Assembly: GCF_013403245.1 (NCBI RefSeq)
Contig: NZ_JACBNQ010000012.1
Span: 42,194-106,193, forward strand
From: Sedimentibacter hydroxybenzoicus DSM 7310
GTDB lineage: Bacteria; Bacillota; Clostridia; Tissierellales; Sedimentibacteraceae
Direction: 5' to 3'
DNA: 64,000 nt
How positions within the stretch are numbered: the stretch's first letter is position 1; every line of letters begins with the position of its first letter. Shown piece by piece: positions 16,685-25,683 of the stretch. The notes beneath the pieces are model-generated. The model was not told where the DNA came from. It searched no databases and worked only from the letters and a program-made list of their open reading frames with translations. The position numbers and the translations under genes were made by a program.

Positions 16685-17547
16685 AATACACCTTCCTGTT
16701 TATTCAAAAGTTTGCATGCCTTTATAACATGTTTTGCAAGTATGGCAGTTGTGACAGAGCCAACTCCTCCCGGAACGGGAGTAATTAAGCTTGCCTTGTC
16801 TATACATTCATCTGTTTTTACATCACCTGTCATTGTTCCTTCTTCGTCAACATTTATTCCCACATCTATTACTACTGCGCCATCCTTTACAAAATTGCCG
16901 TCTACCATTTGTGATTTCCCCACCGCAGCAATTAAGATATCGGCGTTTCTCGTAACATCACTTAAATTCTTAGTTTTGGAATGACAAACAGTAACTGTAG
17001 CATCCTCTTTCAATAAAAGCATAGCCATCGGTTTACCTACAACCATAGACCTTCCAAGCACAACAGAGTTGCTTCCTTTTAAGTTAACCTTATTATATTT
17101 TAATATTTCCATGGCTGCTAACGGAGTACATGGAGGAAACCCTGTTTCATCTCCTTCATAAACCTTTGCGGCATTTATAGGGTTAAAACAATCAATATCT
17201 TTTTCAGGTCTGATAATAAATTTAACATCATCCTCATTGATTTGCTTTGGCAGAGGTCTGAATAACAGTATACCGTGGACTGATTCATCATCATTAACCT
17301 TTTTTAACGCCAAAATAAAATTTTCCTGACTGATATCTATAGGTAATTTTAAAACCTCACACAATATATTGCATGATTCCATCCTCTTTAATGCGGCTCT
17401 TTCATAAGCCAGATCATCTTCTCTTTCACCGACCCTTACGATCATAAGCTTCGGGTTTATACCTTTTTGTTTGATTTTTTCTGCTGCTTCCTTAACTTCC
17501 TGCGTGATAACGTTAGCAACATCCTTGCCTTTTATTAAATCGCCCAT
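16681..17547 (-). CDS. folD: FolD-type methylene-THF dehydrogenase/cyclohydrolase
   Basis: 288 residues from the ATG at 17547; the ATG at 17553 abuts the GGAG site and is too close. NADP-binding VVLGRSMVVGKPMAMLL and PVPGGVGSVTTAIL are typical of FolD. In the N-terminal active site Tyr 48 of LAYERAALKR is present, but the lysine four residues on that serves the cyclohydrolase step in E. coli FolD (Lys 54 in YVASKRK) aligns by eye with Ala 52; a lysine two positions later remains. The enzyme may be mainly a dehydrogenase, with cyclohydrolase activity supplied elsewhere. Operon with ltaE. Confidence 0.9.
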   Translation of the reverse strand: MGDLIKGKDVANVITQEVKEAAEKIKQKGINPKLMIVRVGEREDDLAYERAALKRMESCNILCEVLKLPIDISQENFILALKKVNDDESVHGILLFRPLPKQINEDDVKFIIRPEKDIDCFNPINAAKVYEGDETGFPPCTPLAAMEILKYNKVNLKGSNSVVLGRSMVVGKPMAMLLLKEDATVTVCHSKTKNLSDVTRNADILIAAVGKSQMVDGNFVKDGAVVIDVGINVDEEGTMTGDVKTDECIDKASLITPVPGGVGSVTTAILAKHVIKACKLLNKQEGVL

Positions 17548-17625
17548 TTTCATCTCCTGTTTTAATTATAGCTATTTATTCATTATAGTATATATCAAAA
17601 ACCTACCATATTACAATATATTAAA

Positions 17626-17654
17626 TTGACAATTTATATCAAATTGATTAACAT
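17626..17654 (+). promoter_or_regulatory. Sigma-A promoter of the MATE gene
   Basis: TTGACA, 17 bases, TAACAT, 31 bases before the start codon. Confidence 0.55.
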
Positions 17655-17684
17655 AGATAATAGTTTTATACAAAGGAGCAGAAT

Positions 17685-19049
17685 ATGAGTGACTTAAGAC
17701 AAAATAAAATGGGAACTGAATCCATGACAAAGCTTGTGATAGGTATGTCTCTTCCTCCTATATTTTCAATGTTTATACAGGCAATGTACAATGTAGTTGA
17801 CAGCATATTTGTATCAAAATTAGGTATGGAGGCATTGACGGCAGTATCTCTTGCATTTCCGATGCAGCAAATTTTAGTTGCCTTGTTTGTGGGAACCGGA
17901 GCAGGTACATCATCAATTATTGCCAGGCGCCTTGGTTCAGGAGATATGGAAACAGCAAATAAAGCCGCAAGCCATAGCATTATAATAAGCATTCTTTATT
18001 CTTTTATAATGGTATTTCTCGGACTATTTTTCACAGACTTTTTTGTTTCGATCTTTACTGAGGATCCATATTTACAATCTTTAACTTCACAGTATTTAAG
18101 AATAATATTGATTTTTTCATTCAGCAACTTCATCTATCATGCAGGTATGTCAATATTGCAATCTACAGGAAACACTCTGACTCCCATGCTGGCTCAGCTA
18201 GTAGGAGCCATAGCCAATATTATATTGGACCCGATAATGATTTTCGGTCTTTTGGGATTTCCCGCAATGGGTGTAAGAGGTGCGGCATATGCAACAGTTA
18301 TAGGACAGCTTATATCGCTAATCATAATTTTTTACGTATTTAAAAAGGATAAATCCATAGAAATAAAGCTCAGAGGATTTAAATTTGAAAAAGTAATTTT
18401 AAAGGATATATTTTCTGTTTCGTTACCTGCAATTGTAATGCAATCCTTAGCTTCTGTCATGATAAGCGGATTAAATATAATTTTGATATCCTTCAGCGAA
18501 GCTGCAGTATCTGTTTTAGGGATATACTTCAAGCTTCAGTCCTTCGTATTTATGCCTGTATTTGGCATGATGCAGGCACATAGAGCAATTATAGGATACA
18601 ATTTCGGTGCAAAAAACAAAGAACGAGTATTAGGTTCGTTAAAAACAACACTGATATTTTCTTTAATTATTATGGTTTTAGGAACCCTTATTTTCCAATT
18701 CCTTACGGAGCCTATGCTCAATTTGTTTGACAGCAATGAGGAAATGATGGAAATAGGTATCAATGCACTTAGAATCATAAGCTGGACATTTGCTCCAGCT
18801 GCTGTAGGTATAACCATAAGCTCGACCTTTCAGGCATTTGGAAAGGGAATTTTAAGCTTAATAATATCATTTGCCAGACAGCTGATAGTATTACTGCCTG
18901 CTGCTTATGCCCTATCAAAAATAGGAGGTTTGGACTTATTCTGGTACTCATTTACTATTTCAGAGATTGCAGCATTTTTAATTTCCGTTCCTACCATAAT
19001 CTATTATCTGAAATCTACATTTAAATATTGGAACACTCAATCATTGTAA
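17685..19049 (+). CDS. MATE-family efflux transporter
   Basis: 454 residues with about 12 hydrophobic helices and the two-fold MATE layout. Helix 1 region PPIFSMFIQAMYNVVDSIF and the conserved VGTGAGTSSIIARRLGSGD loop are typical of the DinF/MATE-like branch. It would export cationic drugs or metabolites using Na+ or H+. AAAGGAG precedes the ATG, and the gene has its own promoter. Its last 13 bases overlap the convergent acetyltransferase gene. Confidence 0.9.
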   Translation: MSDLRQNKMGTESMTKLVIGMSLPPIFSMFIQAMYNVVDSIFVSKLGMEALTAVSLAFPMQQILVALFVGTGAGTSSIIARRLGSGDMETANKAASHSIIISILYSFIMVFLGLFFTDFFVSIFTEDPYLQSLTSQYLRIILIFSFSNFIYHAGMSILQSTGNTLTPMLAQLVGAIANIILDPIMIFGLLGFPAMGVRGAAYATVIGQLISLIIIFYVFKKDKSIEIKLRGFKFEKVILKDIFSVSLPAIVMQSLASVMISGLNIILISFSEAAVSVLGIYFKLQSFVFMPVFGMMQAHRAIIGYNFGAKNKERVLGSLKTTLIFSLIIMVLGTLIFQFLTEPMLNLFDSNEEMMEIGINALRIISWTFAPAAVGITISSTFQAFGKGILSLIISFARQLIVLLPAAYALSKIGGLDLFWYSFTISEIAAFLISVPTIIYYLKSTFKYWNTQSL

Positions 19050-19585
19050 ACAGCAAAATGAATGTGGTCTTCCCACTTTCCGTTAATCTCCAGGTAGCGT
19101 TTTGAGAAACCTTCCCTCTCAAAATTAAGCTTTTCCATTACCTTAAGAGATCTTAAGTTTCGGGGAACCACATTTGCCTCTATCCTGTGAAGTTCGAAAT
19201 CGTCAAACATTATTTGAACCGTTCTTTCTATTGCTTCTGTCATATATCCGTTATTTATTTCATCTTTATCTAATTTATATCCTAAAAAGCACGATTTGAA
19301 GTTTCCCATAATTATATTGCTGTAGCATACATTTCCTATCAGCTTATTGTCATCCTTTTTAACAATCCAAAACCTCACTAGCCTTTTATCCTTAAACATA
19401 TCATATTCCGTAAAAAGCTTTTTCTTTTGATATGACAAAGTATAGAAATCCCTTGTACGCCTTGGCTCCCATTCATTCAGGAAGCTATGGTTTCTTTTAT
19501 AGTAATCCAATACTTCGGCTGCATTTTTTGGTTTTAAAATCCGCAGATATAATCTGTCTGAATCGTATCTTGTTTGCCTGAACAT
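19037..19585 (-). CDS. GNAT acetyltransferase, RimJ/RimL type
   Basis: 182 residues. Starts with the RimJ/RimL-like RLYLRILKPKNAAEVLDYY, followed by IGNVCYSNI and the acetyl-CoA region of HRIEANVVPRNLRSLKVMEK and FEREG. It probably acetylates a ribosomal protein N-terminus or a small amine. AAGGAG precedes the ATG. It overlaps the end of the convergent MATE gene. Confidence 0.88.
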   Translation of the reverse strand: MFRQTRYDSDRLYLRILKPKNAAEVLDYYKRNHSFLNEWEPRRTRDFYTLSYQKKKLFTEYDMFKDKRLVRFWIVKKDDNKLIGNVCYSNIIMGNFKSCFLGYKLDKDEINNGYMTEAIERTVQIMFDDFELHRIEANVVPRNLRSLKVMEKLNFEREGFSKRYLEINGKWEDHIHFAVYND

Positions 19586-19612
19586 ATTTTACTCCTTTTT
19601 AATTGTAATTGA

Positions 19613-19662
19613 GGACATTCCTCTGACTTCCAGAGAATTTCCCTTTAGAAAGAGGTGTGTCC
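19613..19662. repeat. Short dispersed palindromic repeat (GGACATTCCTC...GAGGTGTGTCC)
   Basis: Imperfect terminal inverted repeats GGACATTCCTC and GAGGTGTGTCC enclose about 28 bases. A related copy in the opposite orientation lies at 57274..57327, sharing GACA-CACCTCTTTC, the CTCTG core and GAGGAATGTCC. Confidence 0.6.
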
Positions 19663-19788
19663 ACTTTTCTCTGACGTTTAATTCTATATGCCTTATAAAT
19701 ATAAGTCAACTATTTTGCTTTACTATATATTTTTTTTATGATAGTATATTAAAATATTGAAAGGTTAACGTATGAAAGGATGAGCTTT

Positions 19789-20964
19789 TTGGTTAAAAAC
19801 AATAAAATATTTTTAATATTTACTTTGTTTTATTTATACATTACTATCGCGCTCTTTGAAAGCACAAAAGGGAACTTTATTCCTTTTTTTATGGAAGAGT
19901 TTAATATAAACAACAGTACTATAAGCTTAATCCTCAGCATAAATACGGTGGGAGCTATAATCGGAAGTTTTCTGGCAGGACATCTGTGTGAAACTAAAGG
20001 TCACAAGTTTGTATATATAATTGGCTCGGTAATTTCAACAATTGCAGTATTGATTGCCCCATTTACTAACAATGTATTCAGTTTGGGACTGTTCAACTTT
20101 ATTTTTGGATTAGGAAGATCCTTTATAGCCATAGGTGTTGATTCCATGGTGCCGGTGCTTTCCGTAGGCTTTGAATCAATACTTATGAACATAACTCATT
20201 TCATGTACGGAATGGGAAACTTTGCGGGACAAAGTGCAATAGGTGTATTGCTTTCTCAAGGAAATACCTGGAGAAATATTTATATTTATCTTCTTATATT
20301 TTTCGTCATAGCAATAATAATGTCTTTGGTTATAAAAACACCCAATATACATATCAAAAGCGAAAAAACATATAAGAAAGAGGATTTTTATAAAAATCCT
20401 TATGTCTACATGCTTATCATAGCTCTTACATTTGGACTAATCTCTGAAACTGTAATGCATACATGGTTTATAAGCTATATGAGAGGAACGTACGGACTTG
20501 ATCCTGCAGGTGCAGCAAAATATGCATCTATTTATTTTTTATTGTTTGCATTGGGAAGGCTGTTTGGAGGATTTGTACTGAACAAAACAGGCAACATAAA
20601 GGGTCTGGCAATGTCTTTAGTTATAAGCTCAGCTTTTATCATTATCGGCTTACAGATAAAAAGCAGCGGACTAATATTAATAGCAGCATCAGGATTGTTT
20701 GTATCCATAACCTTTCCTACAATGATGGTTATTATAAGCTCCGTATTTAATCAAAACGCATCCTATGCAATCGGCTTTATTGTAACGATAAGCAATATAC
20801 TAAATGTAATAATGTTTAACATTGTAGGAGCATTAAATGACATTTTAGGAACATATCGAGCTTTTTATACCGCTCCGATTGCTCTGATATGCTGTGTAAT
20901 TATGCTGATATTAATAATACTAAAAGAAAAAAAAGAAAATTCAATACATAAATTGGAGGATTAA
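19789..20964 (+). CDS. Major facilitator superfamily transporter
   Basis: About 391 residues with 12 predicted helices. N-terminal FESTKGNFIPFFMEEF, helix 2-3 loop GHLCETKGHKF and the mid-protein GRLFGGFVLNKTGN match MFS loops. I prefer TTG 19789, because AAAGG lies 9 bases upstream; the ATG at 19780 directly abuts it. It ends one base before asnA, so transport of a nitrogenous compound or amino acid is possible, but no substrate can be read. Confidence 0.85.
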   Translation: MVKNNKIFLIFTLFYLYITIALFESTKGNFIPFFMEEFNINNSTISLILSINTVGAIIGSFLAGHLCETKGHKFVYIIGSVISTIAVLIAPFTNNVFSLGLFNFIFGLGRSFIAIGVDSMVPVLSVGFESILMNITHFMYGMGNFAGQSAIGVLLSQGNTWRNIYIYLLIFFVIAIIMSLVIKTPNIHIKSEKTYKKEDFYKNPYVYMLIIALTFGLISETVMHTWFISYMRGTYGLDPAGAAKYASIYFLLFALGRLFGGFVLNKTGNIKGLAMSLVISSAFIIIGLQIKSSGLILIAASGLFVSITFPTMMVIISSVFNQNASYAIGFIVTISNILNVIMFNIVGALNDILGTYRAFYTAPIALICCVIMLILIILKEKKENSIHKLED

Positions 20965-21978
20965 ATGTCAATAGAAAAATTAATAATACCTGAGGGCTAT
21001 GTAAGCAAGCTTTCACTTTTAGAAACTCAAATTGCAATAAAAAAAATAAAGGATTTCTTTGAATCTGAGCTGTCAAGAAACCTATCACTCATAAGAGTAT
21101 CTGCTCCACTTATGGTAAGACCTGAATCAGGTCTTAACGATGATTTGAACGGTATTGAAAGAGCAGTCCGTTTTGACATGCTGGAAACTAAGTATGATGT
21201 TGAAATAGTTCAATCATTGGCTAAATGGAAGAGAATGGCCCTTGGAAGCTACAGATTTGATACGTATACAGGACTTTATACGGATATGAACGCTATCAGA
21301 AGAGATGAGGATTTGGATAACATACATTCTATTTATGTTGACCAGTGGGATTGGGAAAAAATAATTAAAAAAGAAGACAGAAATAAAGATACCCTGATGC
21401 AAATAGTAAAACAAATTTATAATGCATTCAAATCTACAGAAAAGTATCTGGAAAGCTTGTATCCATTTTTAAGAAATGAGCTTCCTGAGGATATTTATTT
21501 TATTACAACCGAAGAGCTTTTACAGTTATATCCCGATAAAACTCCTAAAGAAAGAGAATATTTGATTACAAAGGATAAAAAAGCGGTATTTTTGACTGAA
21601 GTAGGTAAAAAATTATCTGACGGCACAATCCATGACGGCCGTGCGGCAGACTATGATGACTGGAACTTAAACGGAGATATATTATTTTATTTCTCTACAT
21701 TGGATATTGCATTAGAGCTGTCGTCAATGGGTATCAGAGTTGATAAGGAGGCTTTGCTTAGCCAATTAACAGAAAGAAATCAGATGCATAAAGCTGATTT
21801 TCCTTTCCATCAGGATGTAATAAACGAAAAAGTGCCTTTTACTATCGGAGGCGGAATCGGACAATCAAGAATGTGCATGTACTTCTTACAAAAAGCACAT
21901 ATAGGAGAAGTTCAATCAGCGGTGTGGTCAGAGGACATGATAGAATTGTGCAGAAAAAACGAAATACATTTACTGTAG
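20965..21978 (+). CDS. asnA: Aspartate-ammonia ligase (AsnA)
   Basis: 337 residues, the normal length of AsnA, a class II tRNA-synthetase-like enzyme making asparagine from aspartate, ammonia and ATP. Diagnostic segments are IRVSAPLMVRPESGLNDDLN, VEIVQSLAKWKRMAL, GLYTDMNAIRRDE, DDWNLNGDI and GGGIGQSRMCM. GGAGG precedes the ATG. It is translationally adjacent to the MFS gene. Confidence 0.96.
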   Translation: MSIEKLIIPEGYVSKLSLLETQIAIKKIKDFFESELSRNLSLIRVSAPLMVRPESGLNDDLNGIERAVRFDMLETKYDVEIVQSLAKWKRMALGSYRFDTYTGLYTDMNAIRRDEDLDNIHSIYVDQWDWEKIIKKEDRNKDTLMQIVKQIYNAFKSTEKYLESLYPFLRNELPEDIYFITTEELLQLYPDKTPKEREYLITKDKKAVFLTEVGKKLSDGTIHDGRAADYDDWNLNGDILFYFSTLDIALELSSMGIRVDKEALLSQLTERNQMHKADFPFHQDVINEKVPFTIGGGIGQSRMCMYFLQKAHIGEVQSAVWSEDMIELCRKNEIHLL

Positions 21979-22009
21979 AATAACAATGCTGCTCTATAGC
22001 AATGAAATA

Positions 22010-22040
22010 TAAAAAATTCAGGAATATCCTGAATTTTTTA
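22010..22040. terminator. Bidirectional terminator between asnA and the CoA-transferase
   Basis: AAAAATTCAGGA and TCCTGAATTTTTT arms with A-run and T-run on either side. It can stop both converging transcripts and overlaps the stop codon of the minus-strand gene. Confidence 0.75.
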
Positions 22041-23345
22041 TATTAAATTCATTTTTCGGGCCTCGAACGAAAGCTCTTCTCTGAATTTCGGATGCGAAAT
22101 ATTTATTAACTCTTTTACTCTTTCTCTTATTGATTTACACTTTAACCTTGCAACTCCATATTCAGTTACTATATAATCAACTTCGTTACGAGGTGTTGTA
22201 ACTATCGATCCCGCTGTTAAAATGGGCTTTATTTTTGTAATTGTTTCATTTTTAGCGGTTGACTGGATAGCAATTATAGATTTACCTCCATTAGATTTGG
22301 CCGCACCCCTTACAAAATCTACTTGACCTCCTACACCTGTATATTGTCTTGGTCCTAAAGATTCTGAACTTACCTGACCAAACAAATCCACCTCTAAGCA
22401 TGAGTTTATAGAAATTAAATTATCATTCATTCCTATAACATAAGGATCATTGACATAATTTACAGGATGAAATTCCACTCCGATATTGTCGTTTATAAAG
22501 TCATACATTCTTTTAGACCCTAATGCAAATGTTACTATACTTTTGCCTTCATGTATGGTTTTTCTGCTGTTTGTTATAATGCCTTGCTCTATTAGATCAA
22601 CCATGCTTTCAGTAAAAAGTTCAGAATGTATCCCTAAATCATATTTGTTTTTTAATGCAACAGCCGCTGCATTTGGAATCCCTCCGATTCCAAGCTGTAA
22701 GGTCGCTCCGTCAGGCACCAGTTCAGCGATGTTATCTCCAATAATTTGTTCAACATCTGAAATATTTTTAGAAGAAAGCTCCGGCAATGAGCGGTTGTGT
22801 TCACAAACCGCATCAACCTCATTAATGTGTATAAAGCAGTTACCATGAGTTCTCGGCATATTTTCATTAACTTCCAAAAATATCTTTTTAGCTGCCTTCT
22901 TTAACGTCATTGAGCAGTCACCACTTACTCCAAAGCTGAAATACCCATGCTCATCCATTGGGGATACTGCAGCATAAAACACATCAGGATTTAAGTAATC
23001 CTCATAATAAGAAGGCATTTGGTGATAATATGCGGGAATATATTCAATTTTATTATCCCAGACTGCTTTTCTTACAGTATCAGATCCTATAAACAAAGAT
23101 ATATGATCAAATTTTCCCTTTAAATCGGTATTTTCCCATAATGCATTATTTGAAATAGATAAAAGGGTTATTTGAATTATTCCATTTAAATTTTCATTAA
23201 TTGCACGATTTGCAATGGCTTCCGGAATAGAAACCGGCTCTCCTGCTCCAATAACAGTTGCACACATTGTATTAGATTCGATTTGTTTTGCTATTTCATC
23301 AGCTGTTAAAAGTTTTTGATTGTAAACATCTTTCCATATATTCAT
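22038..23345 (-). CDS. Acetyl-CoA hydrolase/CoA-transferase family protein
   Basis: 435 residues of the Cat1/AbfT family. The N-terminal domain has ATVIGAGEPVSIPEAI. The C-terminal domain has LGIGGIPNAAA, the catalytic-Glu segment GIHSELFTESM and the CoA-loop YTGVGGQVDFVRGA. Such enzymes move CoA between acetyl-CoA and an acid such as 4-hydroxybutyrate, butyrate or acetoacetate. It is the last gene of the sigma-54 operon, where activating acetoacetate or the entering acid would fit. GAAGGAGAG precedes the ATG. Confidence 0.9.
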   Translation of the reverse strand: MNIWKDVYNQKLLTADEIAKQIESNTMCATVIGAGEPVSIPEAIANRAINENLNGIIQITLLSISNNALWENTDLKGKFDHISLFIGSDTVRKAVWDNKIEYIPAYYHQMPSYYEDYLNPDVFYAAVSPMDEHGYFSFGVSGDCSMTLKKAAKKIFLEVNENMPRTHGNCFIHINEVDAVCEHNRSLPELSSKNISDVEQIIGDNIAELVPDGATLQLGIGGIPNAAAVALKNKYDLGIHSELFTESMVDLIEQGIITNSRKTIHEGKSIVTFALGSKRMYDFINDNIGVEFHPVNYVNDPYVIGMNDNLISINSCLEVDLFGQVSSESLGPRQYTGVGGQVDFVRGAAKSNGGKSIIAIQSTAKNETITKIKPILTAGSIVTTPRNEVDYIVTEYGVARLKCKSIRERVKELINISHPKFREELSFEARKMNLI

Positions 23346-23362
23346 AGTCTCTCCTTCAATTC

Positions 23363-23391
23363 AATGGCAGTGTCAGTAAGACACTGCCATT
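23363..23391. promoter_or_regulatory. Intercistronic hairpin between GntP and CoA-transferase genes
   Basis: AATGGCAGTGTC and GACACTGCCATT form a perfect 12-bp stem with a five-base loop. On the transcribed minus strand no T-run follows, so it is more likely an RNA-processing or attenuation element than a full terminator. A second small stem (TGCGAT/ATCGCA) lies at about 23403-23422. Confidence 0.5.
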
Positions 23392-23455
23392 TTATATTTT
23401 TGTGCGATGTTGTCATATCGCAGTATATAATAGTAAATTTAAAATTTCTTTATTT

Positions 23456-24778
23456 TTAGAAAAATATAACCAGTACTGCTAAAGATACTACCGTAATAAT
23501 AGTTGGTATTACTACAGTTGTCACAAATATATGCTTGTATGCATTCTTGTGAGTAAGTCCAAGTACTGCAAGTGTCAGGAATATTCCCGGTGAATGCGGT
23601 AAAGTATCTAATGCACCGGCAGATATACTCACCAAACGATGCAGAAGATCTAAATTTGCACCTGATGCTAAAAAGCTGTCTGTAAATGCACTGAACATTA
23701 TTCTTAATCCGCCTGATGATGATCCTGTTATAGCAGATACTACGCTCGTAGCAACAACACCTTGTGTATATGGATTCATTTTCAAGCTTAATACCCAGTC
23801 AACTATTGATGCAAAAGCCTGAGAGTTTGATACTACGGCTCCAAAAGCAACAACTCCCGCAAATCCTCCAATAGCGCCGATACCGCCTTCTAATCCGGAA
23901 GATATTATCTTTTTAATATTTTTCCCTTTGAATTTATCAAGATTGAGAACACATACAACCACAGTACCGGCTAACATAGCTCCCGTAGCAAGCATGGTTG
24001 AATTAAGTCCGAATCTGCTTCCTGCTACAATAATAGAAAGCAATATTATTATAGGTAAAAATGCTTTGATGGGTGATGGCAGCATACTGCGATCCTGAAT
24101 TTCATTTTTTTCAATATCAAAACCTTCAGGATTTACCCAGCATTCGTTATTAGCTCTTACTTTCTTTTCACTGTAATTAAAATAAAACAACGTCATTACA
24201 ATAAATGCTATTGAAGCAACAATTCCGAAAATAGGAGCAGCAGTTAATGTTGTTCCCAGAAATTCAGTAGGGATTACGTTTGTAAGCGCAGGCGTTCCCG
24301 GAAGAGAAGTCATTGTAATTGTCGACGAGCCGGCCGCTGTTGCAGCTACTATTAAATGCCGAGGCAAATTTGCTTCTTTGAAAAGCGTGTATGCAATTGG
24401 TGCCAAAGCATATATAACAACAAACAGGCTTATACCTCCATAGGTCAGCACTACAGTAATCGCATAGCAAACAAGTAACACTCTTGCCCTGCCGAACCAG
24501 TCAATAAACTGATACGCTATAGATGTTGCACTTCCGGATTCACTCATAAAATTAGCGTACATGCTTGAGCAGCATAATAACAAGAAATATCCTGCATAAG
24601 CCCCTACGTAACCGTTCATATAGAATTCTGAAAATCCCTGCCATATGCTGATTCCATTTGTAAGTATTACTACAAGGGAAGCCAGAAGTGTAGATGCAAG
24701 AGCACCTAATCCTCTGTATGCGCCAACGGCAAGTACTATTACCGCTAAAAAAAGACCAATAATAGCAAACGTATTCAT
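23456..24778 (-). CDS. GntP-family permease
   Basis: 440 residues, about 12 membrane helices. Typical GntP segments are AATAAGSSTITMTSLPGTPAL near 150 and the C-terminal ISAGALDTLPHSPGIFLTLAV. The family imports gluconate and other hydroxy- or keto-acids by H+ symport; several members sit beside 3-hydroxybutyrate and CoA-transferase genes. In this operon it is the likely importer of the growth substrate. AAAGGAG precedes the ATG. Confidence 0.9.
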   Translation of the reverse strand: MNTFAIIGLFLAVIVLAVGAYRGLGALASTLLASLVVILTNGISIWQGFSEFYMNGYVGAYAGYFLLLCCSSMYANFMSESGSATSIAYQFIDWFGRARVLLVCYAITVVLTYGGISLFVVIYALAPIAYTLFKEANLPRHLIVAATAAGSSTITMTSLPGTPALTNVIPTEFLGTTLTAAPIFGIVASIAFIVMTLFYFNYSEKKVRANNECWVNPEGFDIEKNEIQDRSMLPSPIKAFLPIIILLSIIVAGSRFGLNSTMLATGAMLAGTVVVCVLNLDKFKGKNIKKIISSGLEGGIGAIGGFAGVVAFGAVVSNSQAFASIVDWVLSLKMNPYTQGVVATSVVSAITGSSSGGLRIMFSAFTDSFLASGANLDLLHRLVSISAGALDTLPHSPGIFLTLAVLGLTHKNAYKHIFVTTVVIPTIITVVSLAVLVIFF

Positions 24779-24852
24779 AATATTTTCTCCTTTATATTTT
24801 AATATTTTTTAATAAATAATTTTCTTTATTCATTGAAAACATCAAGTTGTAC

Positions 24853-24872
24853 CCCTGCCTATAGAGGCAGGG
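24853..24872. promoter_or_regulatory. Intercistronic hairpin upstream of the GntP gene
   Basis: CCCTGCCT ATAG AGGCAGGG, an 8-bp perfect GC-rich stem with a tetraloop in the 140-base gap between the SDR and permease genes. No T-run follows on the transcribed strand. It probably modulates transcript stability or read-through into the distal genes. Confidence 0.5.
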
Positions 24873-24918
24873 AACATCTTAATTCAGTTATAAATACTTA
24901 ATAAATGTTCTGTATTTT

Positions 24919-25662
24919 CTACGATCTATACATTGCACCATTTATGCTAAGTGTAACTCCGCTTACAAATCCTGCCTCTTCTGATGCAAGAAAAGCTGTG
25001 GCCGCTGCAATATCTTCAGGTTCGCCCGGTCTGCCAACCGGAATACTTGCAATTATTTCGTTTCTGATCTTCTCCGGAATTTCCTGTGTCATAGCAGTTT
25101 CAATAAAACCCGGCGCTATAGCATTAACAGTAATTCCCTTTTTCCCCAATTCCATAGACAGAGTCTTAGTCAATCCGATTATCCCTGCTTTTGCTGCCGA
25201 ATAATTTGCCTGTCCAAAGTTTCCGGAAAGACCGACAACCGAACTTAAGCTTATGATTCTGCCGTATTTGTTTAACTCCATATATTTACTTAATTCCTGT
25301 GTAACAATAAATACAGATTTCAAATCAGAATCAATCACTTCATCCCATTGCTCATCAGTCATCTTTTTAAAAGATGAATCTCTGGTTATCCCTGCATTGT
25401 TGACTAATATGTCAATACTTCCGTATTTTTCAATAACCTTTTCTCCAAGAGCTTTAACCTCTTCCCTGTTTGTTACATTGCATTTAAGACCAAATGCTTC
25501 TCCACCATCATTTTTTATTTCAGCAACAGCTTCATTTACTTTATCTGCATTTCTGCTTGTTACTACGACCTTTACACCTTCTTTTGCAAGTCTTTTCGCT
25601 ATTGCAAGTCCGATACCCTGAGTGGAGCCTGTTACAACCGCAACCCTATTATTAAATATCAT
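24919..25662 (-). CDS. FabG-like short-chain dehydrogenase/reductase
   Basis: 247 residues. VVTGSTQGIGLAIA (NAD(P)-binding), NNAGITRDSSF, the catalytic Ser and Tyr-x-x-x-Lys in SLSSVVGLSGNF and ANYSAAKAG, and the C-terminal GVTLSINGAMY are present. The sequence style is 3-oxoacyl-ACP reductase, but the setting among thiolase, cleavage enzyme and CoA-transferase genes points to a 3-hydroxyacyl-CoA or 3-hydroxy acid dehydrogenase in catabolism. GGGAGGT precedes the ATG; 21 bases separate it from the thiolase. Confidence 0.9.
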   Translation of the reverse strand: MIFNNRVAVVTGSTQGIGLAIAKRLAKEGVKVVVTSRNADKVNEAVAEIKNDGGEAFGLKCNVTNREEVKALGEKVIEKYGSIDILVNNAGITRDSSFKKMTDEQWDEVIDSDLKSVFIVTQELSKYMELNKYGRIISLSSVVGLSGNFGQANYSAAKAGIIGLTKTLSMELGKKGITVNAIAPGFIETAMTQEIPEKIRNEIIASIPVGRPGEPEDIAAATAFLASEEAGFVSGVTLSINGAMYRS

Positions 25663-25683
25663 GATATACCTCCCTTGGCGTTA

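Noticed and set aside
24840..24880. Terminator splitting the sigma-54 operon before the GntP gene
   Set aside because: The hairpin lacks a T-run on the transcribed strand, and gene functions on both sides fit one pathway; listed only as an intercistronic hairpin.
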